Notes: generated from the sequence alone by a model not told the origin. A DNA stretch of 64,000 bases from Ktedonosporobacter rubrisoli (GCF_004208415.1 NZ_CP035758.1:3720001-3784000), one strand, 5' to 3'. Positions 37,599-47,181 are shown, counted from the stretch's first letter. Translations and numbers: made by a program.

Positions 37599-38117
37599 AT
37601 GTCTTTTGAAGTTGAAAAGCTTTTGGATGAGACGGGATGGCGGTTACTATTTGAGCTACAGGAGAACGCACGCCTCTCTTACCATGAATTGGGTCAGCGG
37701 GTTGGGCTCTCTTCCCCAGCGGTGGCAGATCGCATACGCCGTATGGAGGAAGCTGGCATCATTTCTGGGTATCATGCTGAGGTGAATCTCGCCAGGGTTG
37801 GCTTGCCAATTATGGCTCTTATCCGCCTGAAAGGCATGACGGGACAGAGCTGCCAGCGCGTGGCTGCTATGGCAAGTGAAATTCCTGAAGTCATTGAATG
37901 CTATCGTGTGACAGGCAGTGATATGGTGGTCATTAAGGCTGTTGCTAGTTCAGTAGATCATCTGGAGAGCATTGTAAATCAGCTCAATCTCTACGGCCTG
38001 CCTTCCACTTCTATCGTTTTCTCCAATCCTTTACAACGACGCACAATTACGCAAGAGATGGTACAGCGCACTGGAAAGGAGAATTTGCTTTCCCGAACTG
38101 AACTCCCGCATATGTGA
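37599..38117 (+). CDS. Lrp/AsnC family transcriptional regulator
   Basis: This 172-residue protein has an N-terminal helix-turn-helix (ARLSYHELGQRVGLSSPAVA then DRIRRMEEAGII) and a C-terminal RAM ligand domain (VIECYRVTGSDMVVIKAVAS). It probably binds an amino acid and DNA as an oligomer. I choose the ATG at 37599, nine bases after AAAGGG; an in-frame ATG six codons upstream lacks a site. The AT-rich 38204-38256 region downstream could be a target. Confidence 0.9.
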   Translation: MSFEVEKLLDETGWRLLFELQENARLSYHELGQRVGLSSPAVADRIRRMEEAGIISGYHAEVNLARVGLPIMALIRLKGMTGQSCQRVAAMASEIPEVIECYRVTGSDMVVIKAVASSVDHLESIVNQLNLYGLPSTSIVFSNPLQRRTITQEMVQRTGKENLLSRTELPHM

Positions 38118-38203
38118 GACTCAAGACTATCTATATATTGCAGCGCCCAGCCACGCTGATCCAGCACTTCTGAGGCCAGCCATTTCACAGTCTGTCTCCT
38201 TGA

Positions 38204-38256
38204 CATTACAAAAAAAGTTGTTTTATAATTATTTCAATACAATAAAATTTGTAATG
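38204..38256. promoter_or_regulatory. AT-rich inverted repeat before the SnoaL tandem gene
   Basis: CATTACAAA at 38204 pairs exactly with 38248-38256 across a 35-base stretch that is almost all A and T. It lies between the Lrp gene and the tandem SnoaL gene, about 190 bases before the latter. It resembles a promoter or Lrp-type target, but the evidence is only positional. The rest of 38118-38444 shows nothing else. Confidence 0.3.
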
Positions 38257-38444
38257 ACTTCACAAAACACTACTGTCGAGCCATAGAAAAGTGCTTGGCT
38301 CGCCGGCCAGAGTTTAGAGGATGTAATGTCAGACAACCGGCACCGTTAACATGCTGATGTCCTTGCTTATCTGATTGGTATTCTTGCTTGCTGGACATGC
38401 CTTCTCTAAGATCTTGAGACAGGCAAAGAAAGGGGATCTACATT

Positions 38445-39395
38445 ATGGGAATTGCAGAGAACAAAGAGGCAATCCTGCGCTACTTTTATGAGATCGTCAA
38501 TAAGCGGGATCAAACGGCTGCCAGGCAGCTTTTTTCTCCACAGTTTATTGATTACCGTTCTCGCGCTGGGCTACCTGCTGATCCATTAGAGTTGCACCAT
38601 CATATTCCCGCTACTGGAACCATATTCCCTGACGTGCATGATGATATTGAAGCCATAGCAGTCACAGACGACAAGGTGGCAATCAGAGTTCTTGGAACGG
38701 GAACTCACTCTCAAGAGCTCTTCGGCGTACCTGCAACCGGCAAATTTCTGACCTGGACGGCAACCATGGTATGGCAGTTCAGCGCCAACTACATTACTGC
38801 TCGCTGGTTAGCCTTCGACTACTTATCCCAGATGATCCAACTTGGCGTAATTCCTCCCCTCAAGCATGTGGTTATCCCTCAGGCCTCTACGGGCACCCTA
38901 CCCTTATTGAATGGGCAAGGTCAGCCGCTCGCCTCTTCCTCCGAGCCTGAACAGCTTCAGCCTCTTCTGCAATATATTGCAGCGCTAAAAACGGGGAAAC
39001 TCACTCCTCTCAACGAGGTTATTGCCTCCGATTATACCGACCATGGTGGTTGGATAGACGGTCTCCCAACCGGCCCTGATGCCCTCAAGCAAGAGGTGAG
39101 TATACTTCGCGAAGCTTTTCCAGATCTTGAGATCACCCCTCAGCATATGTTTGCCGCCGGCGAATATGCAGTCCTTCATATGCTTGGCACGGGAACACAT
39201 CAAGGCGAATTCTTCGGCCTGCCCGCCACACACAAACGAGCTACGTGGATGACAGTTGGCATCTATAGATTAGAAAACGGTAAACTTAAAGAACGCTGGA
39301 TCGATGCCTCTCGATTGCCTCTTTTGCGCCAACTTGAAGTAATCCCGCCTCTTCCCTTTGAGCCGCTGGCTCCGCTGCGCTTCCTGCCAGAGTAG
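38445..39395 (+). CDS. Two-domain SnoaL-like polyketide-cyclase family protein
   Basis: This 316-residue protein is made of two SnoaL (ester cyclase) units. Unit 1 (about 1-140) contains NKEAILRYFYEIVNKRDQTA and LGTGTHSQELFGVPATGKF. Unit 2 (about 165-305) repeats it as LGTGTHQGEFFGLPATHKRA and ends IPPLPFEP, like IPPLKH after unit 1. Each single unit is normally a 130-residue protein, so this is an internal duplication. The role is unknown; related proteins act on small hydrophobic molecules. AAGGGGA precedes the ATG. Confidence 0.88.
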   Translation: MGIAENKEAILRYFYEIVNKRDQTAARQLFSPQFIDYRSRAGLPADPLELHHHIPATGTIFPDVHDDIEAIAVTDDKVAIRVLGTGTHSQELFGVPATGKFLTWTATMVWQFSANYITARWLAFDYLSQMIQLGVIPPLKHVVIPQASTGTLPLLNGQGQPLASSSEPEQLQPLLQYIAALKTGKLTPLNEVIASDYTDHGGWIDGLPTGPDALKQEVSILREAFPDLEITPQHMFAAGEYAVLHMLGTGTHQGEFFGLPATHKRATWMTVGIYRLENGKLKERWIDASRLPLLRQLEVIPPLPFEPLAPLRFLPE

Positions 39396-39400
39396 AGCAT

Positions 39401-39437
39401 GCCCGGCTCACCTATACAGGTAACAGCCGGGCTTCTT
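39401..39437. terminator. GC-rich terminator hairpin between convergent genes
   Basis: GCCCGGCT at 39401-39408 pairs exactly with 39425-39432, with an inner ACCT/AGGT pair that closes the loop. It begins five bases after the SnoaL-tandem stop and ends 15 bases before the GH13 stop on the other strand, so it can end both transcripts. Confidence 0.7.
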
Positions 39438-39451
39438 GCCAAGTTTCTCAT

Positions 39452-41050
39452 TTATATAATTGAGTACTCGATTAAAAGTCCCTCGTTGGGGCGTAGGCGT
39501 AACGCGGACAGATCGATAGCGCCATCGCGATCCATAGAGGTTGAGAGCGCTACGTGTCCTCGCCCCCGTATGGCTAAATGAATCTCCTGTTCCTGTGCCG
39601 AAAAATTTAAGGCTACCAGATATCGCTGCTCGTCATGCTGGCGCAGATAGACAAAACAGCTTTCATTCTCTTCGTCTATGGCTTGATATGCCCCAAGCGT
39701 CAGGGCAGGCGATGAACGTCGCAACATTAATAGCTCACGTGTAAGCGAGAGGAAGGAAAGCGCATCATCACGCTCAACGGCTACATTCCAGCTCTGGTAA
39801 TCATTGGCCACGGGCAACCAGGTAGTTACACCAGGAGCGCTAAAACCGGCATTTGGGCCGCTATCCCACTGCATAGGCGTACGTTCGTAGTCGCGGCTGA
39901 GTTCAGGATGCCCCTTTCCGCGCGGATCATGTATCATTTCTGGAGGCACCGAACCGTTTTCCATGCCTATTTCATCGCCATAATAGCACGTTGGCGTTCC
40001 ACGCAAAGTCAGGAGAAGCATCTGCGCTACCCGCGCCTGCTCGCGTCCGGCACGAGTAGCAATTCGTGGCCGATCATGATTACCTAGCACCCAGTTGGGC
40101 CAGGCTCCTTCCGGCAGTATCGCTTCATACTTATCGACAATCTGACGAATAACGCGCGCCTCCCAGGTTGGCATTGTCACAAATTGAAAATTGAAAGGCA
40201 GATGTGCCTCATCGAGCATCTCACCATAATAATGCATGAGCCGCTCCGGCGGGAGATAGATCTCACCAATCAAAACCCGCTCACCGTAAGTATCTAAGGT
40301 GCGTCGCATCTCTCGTACAATTTCATGAATTCCTGGCTGATCTTCAGTATAGAGCCCTAGTTGTCGATATTCGTGCGCTTCTCCTGGCTTCCAATTGGGA
40401 TTGGGCGGATTATCACGCAGCTGCTCATCTTTCAGCAACATCCAGAGCACATCTACACGAAAGCCATCTACACCGCGCTCAAGCCAGAAGCGCAAGACAT
40501 CATACATAGCCTGGCACACTTCAGGATTGCGCCAGTTCAAATCTGGCTGCTTCACATCGAACATATGCAGGTAGTATTGTTCGGTTTTTTCGTCAAATTG
40601 CCAGGCTGAACCCCCAAAGAAAGAAGTCCAGTTATTGGGAGGACCTCCGTCAGGAGCCGGGTCATGCCAGATATACCAGCTGCGCTTCTCATTTGTCCGA
40701 CTGGCACGCGACTGTTGAAACCAGGGATGTTCATCAGATGTATGATTTGGCACAAAATCCAAAATAAGCTTTAGCCCACGCGCATGCGCCTGCTGCAACA
40801 ATCGCTCTAGATCCTCAAGCTTGCCAAAGACTTGATCGATATCTGTATAGTTAGCAATATCATAGCCAAAATCCGCCATCGGAGATGGATAGATGGGAGA
40901 AAGCCAGATAGCATCCACACCTAGCCACTGCAAATAATCCAGCTTGCTAGTAATACCAGGAATATCTCCTATACCATCGTTATTACTATCCATAAAACTA
41001 CGCGGATATACCTGATAAATTACACCTTTCTGCCACCACGGTGGTTGCAT
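39452..41050 (-). CDS. GH13 alpha-glucosidase (oligo-1,6-glucosidase type)
   Basis: This 532-residue cytoplasmic family-13 hydrolase carries the four conserved regions: DFVPNHTSDEH near 98, GFRVDVLWM with nucleophile Asp200, IGEIYL with acid/base Glu263, and GNHDRPR with Asp326. It would release glucose from short alpha-glucans or act in sugar transfer. GGAGGAATT precedes the ATG. It is about 37 kb from the sugar transporter locus, so functional coupling cannot be assumed. Confidence 0.95.
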   Translation of the reverse strand: MQPPWWQKGVIYQVYPRSFMDSNNDGIGDIPGITSKLDYLQWLGVDAIWLSPIYPSPMADFGYDIANYTDIDQVFGKLEDLERLLQQAHARGLKLILDFVPNHTSDEHPWFQQSRASRTNEKRSWYIWHDPAPDGGPPNNWTSFFGGSAWQFDEKTEQYYLHMFDVKQPDLNWRNPEVCQAMYDVLRFWLERGVDGFRVDVLWMLLKDEQLRDNPPNPNWKPGEAHEYRQLGLYTEDQPGIHEIVREMRRTLDTYGERVLIGEIYLPPERLMHYYGEMLDEAHLPFNFQFVTMPTWEARVIRQIVDKYEAILPEGAWPNWVLGNHDRPRIATRAGREQARVAQMLLLTLRGTPTCYYGDEIGMENGSVPPEMIHDPRGKGHPELSRDYERTPMQWDSGPNAGFSAPGVTTWLPVANDYQSWNVAVERDDALSFLSLTRELLMLRRSSPALTLGAYQAIDEENESCFVYLRQHDEQRYLVALNFSAQEQEIHLAIRGRGHVALSTSMDRDGAIDLSALRLRPNEGLLIEYSII

Positions 41051-42141
41051 CTATTAATTCCTCCACTTGAATGCTTTACTCTTGTAACGGTTTTTCCTCT
41101 TGGTTATTACGCTCCTGCTTGCCACAGGTTCGCTAATTGGGCAGTCTCGCCCAGTGTGCCGCATGGGGTCAGGGTCAGCATGTTGCCATAAGCATAACAT
41201 ATCTTTCAGGCAAAACAGCTCCTTTACAGAGAGCAAATACTTGCCATTTGACAATATCGAAGCTTTCATTCCATAAACAACACCTTAGCCTTACCATAGC
41301 ACAGAAGTCAGAAAAGGCAATTTCCCACTTGCACTTTTTCCCCTTTTTCTGCTAATCTTTGATCAGCATATCAAATCAAATTGATAGAAGCAATCCTTAT
41401 TAACGTGACGTCTCACTTCGTCTCTGCTGATCTCTTGAAGCACACATCCAGGGCGAAGCTGGTTCTTGCCATCTCCTGAGAGCTCAGGTGATCTCTGGTG
41501 GTCGCTGTCAGCGTTGCTGTCAGCTCCAGCGTGCACTTCGAGCAGGGATGGCGCTTGACTCCACCCTCGCTGGCGCGTTCCCGAGCCTCCCAAAAGGCCG
41601 CAACACGAGGTGCATTGTGGCATGACCTCTTGCACGCAGAGGCTCTTCCTCCCACTGGTGCAGACCTCGTGGGCTACCACTTCAGCTTGCCAGAGCCTCT
41701 TCTTCCTCCAAGAGCAGCAGTCTCGGGAAGCGAGCCTGGTGCTTCCATTCGACGAAACGGGGCTTCGCTTCTGCCTGCCTGTTCAGGACGATCGGCTCTT
41801 TCACGTGAGAGCAGGAACAACGCCTCCATTGAAGATGGCGGGCGTGTGCCCAGAAGCCAGCGTTGCCGCAAGCAGCGCTGGGTCCTTGAGAGCGCTCGTC
41901 TGCACTGTGCTCTTCCTCCTGTTTCAAACAAGACCACACGATTGCTTTGCCCATGATCCACCATCTCCTCTCCTGCGCCACCTCCCCAGAGCCAGCGTGG
42001 ACAGAGGCCAAGCGGCCTGGCTCACCAGGAGTCCATGAGCCTGCTCCCTGCTCTGTTTTGATCTTCACCCAGTTTCGTAGACGGAGGCTCGTCACTGGGG
42101 CATAACCTGATCCGCCCCTTGCTCACAGAGATGTCAGATGG
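41051..42141. other. GC-rich stretch open in several frames, no assignable gene
   Basis: From about 41.4 kb the base composition turns visibly richer in G and C. Several overlapping frames of 80-150 codons exist on both strands (for example 41498-41956 plus and 41682-42095 minus), but none has a convincing ribosome site or recognisable motif. Decayed coding DNA is the best guess. It marks the left edge of the accessory region. Confidence 0.35.
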
Positions 42142-43232
42142 TCATTGCATCCAGGTCTGGTACGGATGATCGACCGAGGTGTGGCATCGGTAGATCTGCA
42201 TGTTGTAGCCGCGACCGATGTAGACCCCTGGGAGACTACTGCGACCCAGCCGGAGATCATCGAAAATGGCCTGATCTTCGAGAGGAATCCAGCTATCGCT
42301 CCCTTCGCCGCTACTGATGGTCAGGAGAGGCTCCATATCGGCACCACAGGTGGTGCAGATCACCGGCCAGACATCACGGAAGGAGAGTGGCGCCAAGCCA
42401 CCGACCTTCCATCCAGGGGCCACAGACAGCTCGTACTGGTAGTAGGCCCCTCCCCGGTTGGGGTCATCCATCTCGACCCATGCCTGTCCGTCCCACGTCT
42501 TTCTGACCCATATCTTTGCGTGCTTCCCCCTTCGATGAGCCGTTTGCTCAGATCCTCATCAAACAGATGTAACCCCTGGGGATACTCGACGACTTGTTCT
42601 GGATGCAGGATGCAAGGTTGCGGGATGTAGTCCTGGAACTCCACAGCAATGGGTTGCGGGGAGTCAGTGAGCAGATCAGTGATCGTGGGGGAGGAACGCC
42701 ACACCAGTTTCGTGCAGGGCAGGTATTCGTCACCGTGGGCAAACAGGCACCAGAGAACCTGGAGCAGGTCGCAGCCCTCAGGCGGTTGCAGGTCGGGGAT
42801 ATCGCGTGCGTAGAGTTGCGCTACGGGCAACATCGCGATTTGCTCATAGGTCCAGTCTTGCCGCACTCGTTAAAAGTCTTCGAGGAGAACCTCCTCCTCT
42901 GCTGTGAGGAAGGCACCGGTCGGGTCGGAGCGATTCCCGTGGACTAACAGGTCTCGTTGCAGTCGTACCTCAGCGAGGGTAGTACACGATGCATACTCTA
43001 GATCGTGTAGTTCCTCACAGTAGGGCCACGGGTCATTCATCGGCCACAGCAACGGACCGCCGACTGAGCTATCATAGGGCGTTGGTGTGCCTGAGCATGG
43101 GTGTAACCGCGTCGTGGTGCGTGCCAGCGGTGCCAATTCCGGGAATAGGGCTGCAATATCGACTGGTCGTGGTGGGGTGGTTCTGCGATGCAAAAAAACA
43201 TCAGAATTCCTCCGAGGAGTGATGAGTGTCAT
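42142..43232 (-). pseudogene. DUF1963-like protein gene, broken
   Basis: Three consecutive reading pieces on the reverse strand form one protein. The first (VDIAALFPELAPLARTTTRL, SVGGPLLWPMNDPWPYC) runs into an in-frame TAA at 42870-42872. The same frame resumes as QDWTYEQIAMLPVAQLYARD, VLWCLFAHG. A frameshift near 42500 leads to the third piece (WKVGG, CTTCGADMEPLLTISSGEG), which ends naturally at 42142. The SVGGPLLWP and MLPVAQLYARD segments and the CxxC near the end fit DUF1963/YwqG-type proteins of unknown role. Intact length would be about 360 residues. Confidence 0.65.
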
Positions 43233-43563
43233 GACTTTCGAGATCCGCCAGGAAAATGGCCTGCTTCTCTCTTCTTTCAGAGCCACCAGAAAACGGTGAT
43301 TGCAGCTTCCCCCTTCTCATCCACAGATGCCAAACCAGCAGTCTCCTCTTTGTTTCTATCCCCTTAGAGTAATTTTGGAAGGGGAAAAACGAAGAGACCC
43401 CTCTATTGGCCTCCTCCTTCACATTTCTCGGTCTCAAGTGAGTCCTCACCTGCACCAGAGGAATTTTCTCCTCCATCGGTTCCTCATCCGGTCCTTTGGG
43501 GAGACTGGCAGCGATGCATTCATCGGCGAGAGGTCGTGAAGCTCCTGCTGTTTTCGACAGTCA
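43233..43563. other. Non-coding spacer left of the ISL3-type element
   Basis: About 330 bases between the broken DUF1963 gene and the insertion element. No frame has a convincing start or family match. Confidence 0.35.
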
Positions 43564-43569
43564 TAGATG

Positions 43570-45543
43570 GGCTCATCCTCACATTAAATGAGCTTGGTTG
43601 ATTGTGAGAAAAGAACTCTCTTGAGGGAGTACAACGAGGGAGGGTGTGTAGAAACGGAACGCCGAGGGCTAAACCCGGCAGAGGACGCGCAGCCGCAGGA
43701 GATCGAAGTTTGCTCGTCCGAAGACGATCCGCTTCTGAAGTTTGAGGCAATTGACCTGCGCCTCGACCTGACCATTACTCCAGATGCTCGAAAATGCGGC
43801 ACGGACGGCTGCATAATCGAGACGAATTCCCCTCGCCATCTTGCGGAATTCGGGAAGGATGCTTTGTTCAGCGGTCTGAAGCCATGCATCCAGATCCCTG
43901 TCTCGATGCTCGGCCAGCATCATGACAAATTGTTGCCCTAATTGGTAGGCTGTTTCCAGATCGGGATGACCTTCTCGGATTTGCTCAACGTACTTGCGTT
44001 GCTGTTCATCCAGTTTTTCTGATCGACTGACAAGAAGCCAGGAAGCCCGCGTGGGAGACATTCGACGTTTCACCAGGGGTTGGGGAGGAGGCGAAGCCGA
44101 AGTTTCGATGGGAGGGGTTAAAGCCTGATGTACTACTTCCACTGCTCTCGCTGCCTTGTATTGCTTGCGAACACTGGCAAGAAAATTTCTGAGCAGAGAT
44201 GTTGACCCGGTATAGCCACGAGCTTTGATCTCATCGTAAAGCTGAACACTGTTTCTACAGCCCTGTTCCCAACGCTCCCGGATGTAGGGCTTGTACTGAT
44301 CCAGCATGCTGCCCCGTGGTCCTCTTCGGTGTGAGGCCATTTCAGGATACTCTTCAGCTTTGAGAAAACGACGAACGACCTCGCGGCACACCTTCAACTG
44401 TCGAGCGATGGCACGAACGCCAATCCCAAGCGTGTTCAGCCTTCGTACTTCTTCATACAAGCCATAGCGCCTCTCCCGTCGTGCCTGCCGGTGTAATTGT
44501 CGAGAATTGTCTGGCGGGGGTCGCCAATAGGGGGTCGGCGGGATCGTTCGATAGTGTTTTTCATCTGCCACCTCGACAGATGGGGGAACTGACTCCTTGG
44601 TGGGTGATCCTTTGATCCCTCGTGCGCGAGCAGGGATCGCATCAGCCCTGGTTGAAGCCTCGTGGGGTAAACAGGAGTGTCTCCGGTCCATTACCTCCTT
44701 GATCCTCTCTCGAAGGTTTTTCAGCAAATGGAATTTGTCGGCCACCTGCTCGGCTTGTGGAGCACCACGTTTGGCTGCTGCCGCATAATCTCCCCCTCGA
44801 TCACGGCTGACCAATGTAATCTCTGGATGCGATCTCAGCCAGGTTTCCGCTGTTTGGGCGCTGCGATCTTCTAAGAGTTCAATCGGGCGACGACTTTGGA
44901 GGTCTACGACCAGCGTGCCATAGGTCATACCTTTCTTCCACGCCCAATCGTCGATCCCAACAATGGGCACAGACGTAGGTGGGGTGTAGATGCGTGCTCG
45001 CATCCTGCGCAACAATGTTGGTCCAGAAACCTGCATCCCCAGTTTGGGTGCAAGACGCTCTCCCAGTTCTCCGCAGGTGGCAAATCCAAGTGTCTGGAGG
45101 GTCTCTGAAAGCCGATTGGTCATGCGAGCATAGGAATGCACCAGAGAATCGAGGCGCTCCGTAAATATGCTGTGTGAGCAAGTGGATGTGGGACAGACAA
45201 AGCGGCGCACTCTCAGCTTCAAAATGACGCGCCGACCCCCAGCTGGCAGATCCGCCACGGTCCTGACATAGGCTCCGTGTATCCGATCAGATGAACAGCT
45301 ACAGCCTGGACAGAGCGCGCATGGGTGATGGCAAGCAATGTGAACCAAGACACTGGTTGCGTCTTCCTCAACAGAGGTGATGCTCACCCCTTCTGGCAGA
45401 GGTAAAAAGGGCGAAGTGGGGTCTGTCTGGCTCATCGATGATGTTCTCCTTGCAACGTAACAACACACAACCATCGATGAGAGTCTATCAGAAAACTTTA
45501 CAGCGGTTCAAGTAACCAAGCTCATTTAATGTGAGGATGAGCC
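43570..45543. mobile_element. Complete ISL3-family-like insertion sequence
   Basis: This is a 1974-bp element with perfect 30-bp terminal inverted repeats at 43570-43599 and 45514-45543 (outer ends GGCTCATCCTCACATT). The sequence TAGATG occurs directly outside both ends (43564-43569 and 45544-45549) and looks like a target duplication; ISL3 members usually make 8 bp, so 6 is slightly short. One intact transposase gene fills the element. It appears to be the only intact mobile element in the window. Confidence 0.85.
43669..45435 (-). CDS. ISL3 family transposase
   Basis: This is a 588-residue transposase. An N-terminal zinc-binding region (HHPCALCPGCSCSS, then FVCPTSTCSHSIFTERL), a helix-turn-helix, and the DDE catalytic core starting at VPIVGIDDWAWKKGMTYGTL with VSRDRGGDYAAAAKRGAPQA are in the expected order. 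An insertion with an extra helix-turn-helix region (about 300-420) is seen in the longer ISL3 members. The ATG at 45435 follows AAGGAG; the frame is open 13 codons upstream. It lies inside the element bounded by 30-bp inverted repeats. Confidence 0.93.
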   Translation of the reverse strand: MSQTDPTSPFLPLPEGVSITSVEEDATSVLVHIACHHPCALCPGCSCSSDRIHGAYVRTVADLPAGGRRVILKLRVRRFVCPTSTCSHSIFTERLDSLVHSYARMTNRLSETLQTLGFATCGELGERLAPKLGMQVSGPTLLRRMRARIYTPPTSVPIVGIDDWAWKKGMTYGTLVVDLQSRRPIELLEDRSAQTAETWLRSHPEITLVSRDRGGDYAAAAKRGAPQAEQVADKFHLLKNLRERIKEVMDRRHSCLPHEASTRADAIPARARGIKGSPTKESVPPSVEVADEKHYRTIPPTPYWRPPPDNSRQLHRQARRERRYGLYEEVRRLNTLGIGVRAIARQLKVCREVVRRFLKAEEYPEMASHRRGPRGSMLDQYKPYIRERWEQGCRNSVQLYDEIKARGYTGSTSLLRNFLASVRKQYKAARAVEVVHQALTPPIETSASPPPQPLVKRRMSPTRASWLLVSRSEKLDEQQRKYVEQIREGHPDLETAYQLGQQFVMMLAEHRDRDLDAWLQTAEQSILPEFRKMARGIRLDYAAVRAAFSSIWSNGQVEAQVNCLKLQKRIVFGRANFDLLRLRVLCRV

Positions 45544-45593
45544 TAGATGCACCCACCACCCGTATTTTTGGTAGCGAATAATCCAGTGGTGGC

Positions 45594-45640
45594 ACTGTCA
45601 AAATGGGACCACTTCGCCTGCCGAAAAGGACCAGTTCTTT
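45594..45640. repeat. Possible IS21-type terminus
   Basis: The sequence TGTCAAAATGGGACCACTT followed after 14 bases by AAAAGGACCAG resembles the repeated GGACCA blocks at the ends of IS21-family elements. No IstA or IstB gene is present to the left. It lies beside the point where the Tn3-type transposase stub loses similarity, so an old IS21 insertion may have cut that gene. This rests on motif memory only. Confidence 0.3.
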
Positions 45641-45783
45641 CTCTGACCGAGCGAGGAGCGGATCGAGTTGCTAGGTACACCATCTGTGATGAGTCTTCGT
45701 GGTCCTCTTTGAGGACTGCCACGGCGAAACGGCTTCCCCGAAGTTGACCCCTTTTCTTGCAGCCGGGTGGGCCTGATGTTGCC

Positions 45784-45909
45784 TGCCAAAAATAACATGT
45801 TCGTGCGCTCGTCTCCGTTCAAGCACGGTCTGCCATAGAGAGCCTCAATTTCCCCATCATCGAGAATATGCAGTCGTTTTGGTGCTGTGGTGACATCTGG
45901 CCTGGTCAT
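45784..45909 (-). pseudogene. N-terminal stub of a Tn3-family transposase
   Basis: ATG at 45909 overlaps the stop of the preceding small gene. The first 40 residues contain KRLHILDDGEIEALYGRPCL, as at the start of the DUF4158 domain of Tn3-type transposases, which are about 1000 residues long. Similarity stops near 45784, although the frame stays open to 45598. Almost all of the transposase is missing. Confidence 0.55.
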
Positions 45910-46127
45910 ACATCTTCCTCCTCAGGAGAACAGCAGGGGGTCAGAATGTCTCCTTTTTGAGATCTGAGGCGTTGGAAGGCGTTGAGCAACACCAAAAAGG
46001 CGACCAGCGCCGGTTTGCCTATGACGTGTTGGGCCAGGAAACGCTCATCAAGGGTCGGCGTAGACAGCTCACGCTCCGTCTGTGTGCGCTTCCGCTGCCG
46101 ATAGGCGATCTCGTCGATTCGTGGCAC
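45906..46127 (-). CDS. Small conserved-looking ORF between recombinase and transposase
   Basis: This 73-codon gene starts with GTG at 46127 after AGAAAGGAATC. It begins 12 bases after the recombinase stop and overlaps the transposase start by four bases, so the three were one operon. The product (MPRIDEIAYRQRKRTQTERE..., with a hydrophobic ALVAFLVLLNAF segment) was not recognised. Its position suggests a role in transposition or its control. Confidence 0.5.
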   Translation of the reverse strand: MPRIDEIAYRQRKRTQTERELSTPTLDERFLAQHVIGKPALVAFLVLLNAFQRLRSQKGDILTPCCSPEEEDV

Positions 46128-46139
46128 GATGATTCCTTT

Positions 46140-47015
46140 CTAACCCTGACGACGTTCCCAGGCGCGCGCTTTGCGTTTGGCCGCTTCACGATTATCGGCA
46201 ATGTAGCGTTCCAGGCTGCGTAAGGAGGTATGCCCACTAAAGCGTTTCAGATCGACTTCGGTATAATCATGAGCAATCCGCACGCTGATGGCCGTATGGC
46301 GAAGTTGGTGGAGATCCCACCCAGGCATATACTGCTTCCAGAGGGTGTCAGCCTGGCGGCACGAGAGGCGGGCATAGTCGTCAGGCGTCAAATCGGCACG
46401 CCGGGGAAGACGAGCCTTACGCTGGGTGACGAAGAGCGGCCCAGTGGTTGGGTTGCCGCGCGTGATCAGATATTTGTCTAGCAGTGTGCTGACAGCGCGA
46501 GATGTTTTTCTCGCGCGGGCGATCACCTTTGCCATGAATGGCAATCGAGCGATCCGGCCAGGAAATATCCTCGATATCAATTGCCTGCGCTGCCAGGAAG
46601 CGCAGGCCGCCATCATAGATGAGCCAGAAGAGCGCACGATCACGCGGGTCGGAGATCTGACGCAGCACCAACTCCACGCGCCCTGCGTCTAAGGCACGTG
46701 TTTCTCGTATGTGCTCCGGTTTGCGCTTGACGCTAACAAGAAGGTCAGCCATTTGCCACCCCATGCGCATAAAAACTTTAGAAAACTGCGCAGGGCTGCG
46801 AGCCGTCGGTTGTACGTTGTTGGAGCCAGCGACTCTTGGCGAGCGAGGTACGTCTGGATGATCTCGGTGGTCAGCGCAGAAACATCCGCCTAGCCATACT
46901 GCGCAAGCAGGGGTACCAGGTCCTCGGTATAACTTTCTGCGTGCCGCGCACTGTCAAGAAATTGTGCAAACGCGCTGGCGAGGATCGGCGTTTTCAAAAA
47001 GTCAGCTCTCTCCAT
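46140..47015 (-). pseudogene. TnpI-like tyrosine recombinase, broken
   Basis: Reverse-strand pieces assemble into one recombinase of about 290 residues. The N-terminal SAM-like part begins at the ATG at 47015 (MERADFLKTPILASAFAQFL) and has an in-frame TAG after LLAQYG, then TTEIIQTYLARQESLAPTTY. A frameshift near 46760 and another near 46500 separate the middle (RDRALFWLIYDGGLR) from the C-terminal catalytic part, which keeps HQLRHT, SGHTSLRSLERYI and the tyrosine. Order and spacing to the small ORF and the Tn3 transposase stub match Tn3 elements that resolve with a tyrosine recombinase. Confidence 0.75.
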
Positions 47016-47019
47016 TTGT

Positions 47020-47137
47020 TATCGCACCTAATGCGGATTCCGGGGCCGTTGGAATGGCCCATGTTGTGCGGGGATAGTCTAGCGTTTTGGACTAAAAAAG
47101 GCAAGGTATCGCAGCTAATGAGCCATTAGCTGCGATA
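47020..47137. repeat. Recombination-site-like repeat set upstream of the recombinase
   Basis: A perfect 14-bp inverted repeat (TATCGCAGCTAATG at 47107-47120 and its complement at 47124-47137) has only a 3-base centre. A direct copy of the arm, TATCGCACCTAATG with one change, lies at 47020-47033 next to the recombinase start. A core inverted pair plus accessory direct repeats upstream of the recombinase gene is the layout of the internal resolution sites of TnpI elements such as Tn4430. Confidence 0.55.
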
Positions 47138-47181
47138 GCCAGGGAAAAGATTGGCGGGATTCTCTTTCTCCCAATGAATGT

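Noticed and set aside
41498..41956. 152-codon plus-strand frame and overlapping minus-strand frames in the GC-rich stretch
   Set aside because: Several frames are open because stops are rare in GC-rich DNA; none shows a motif or convincing start.
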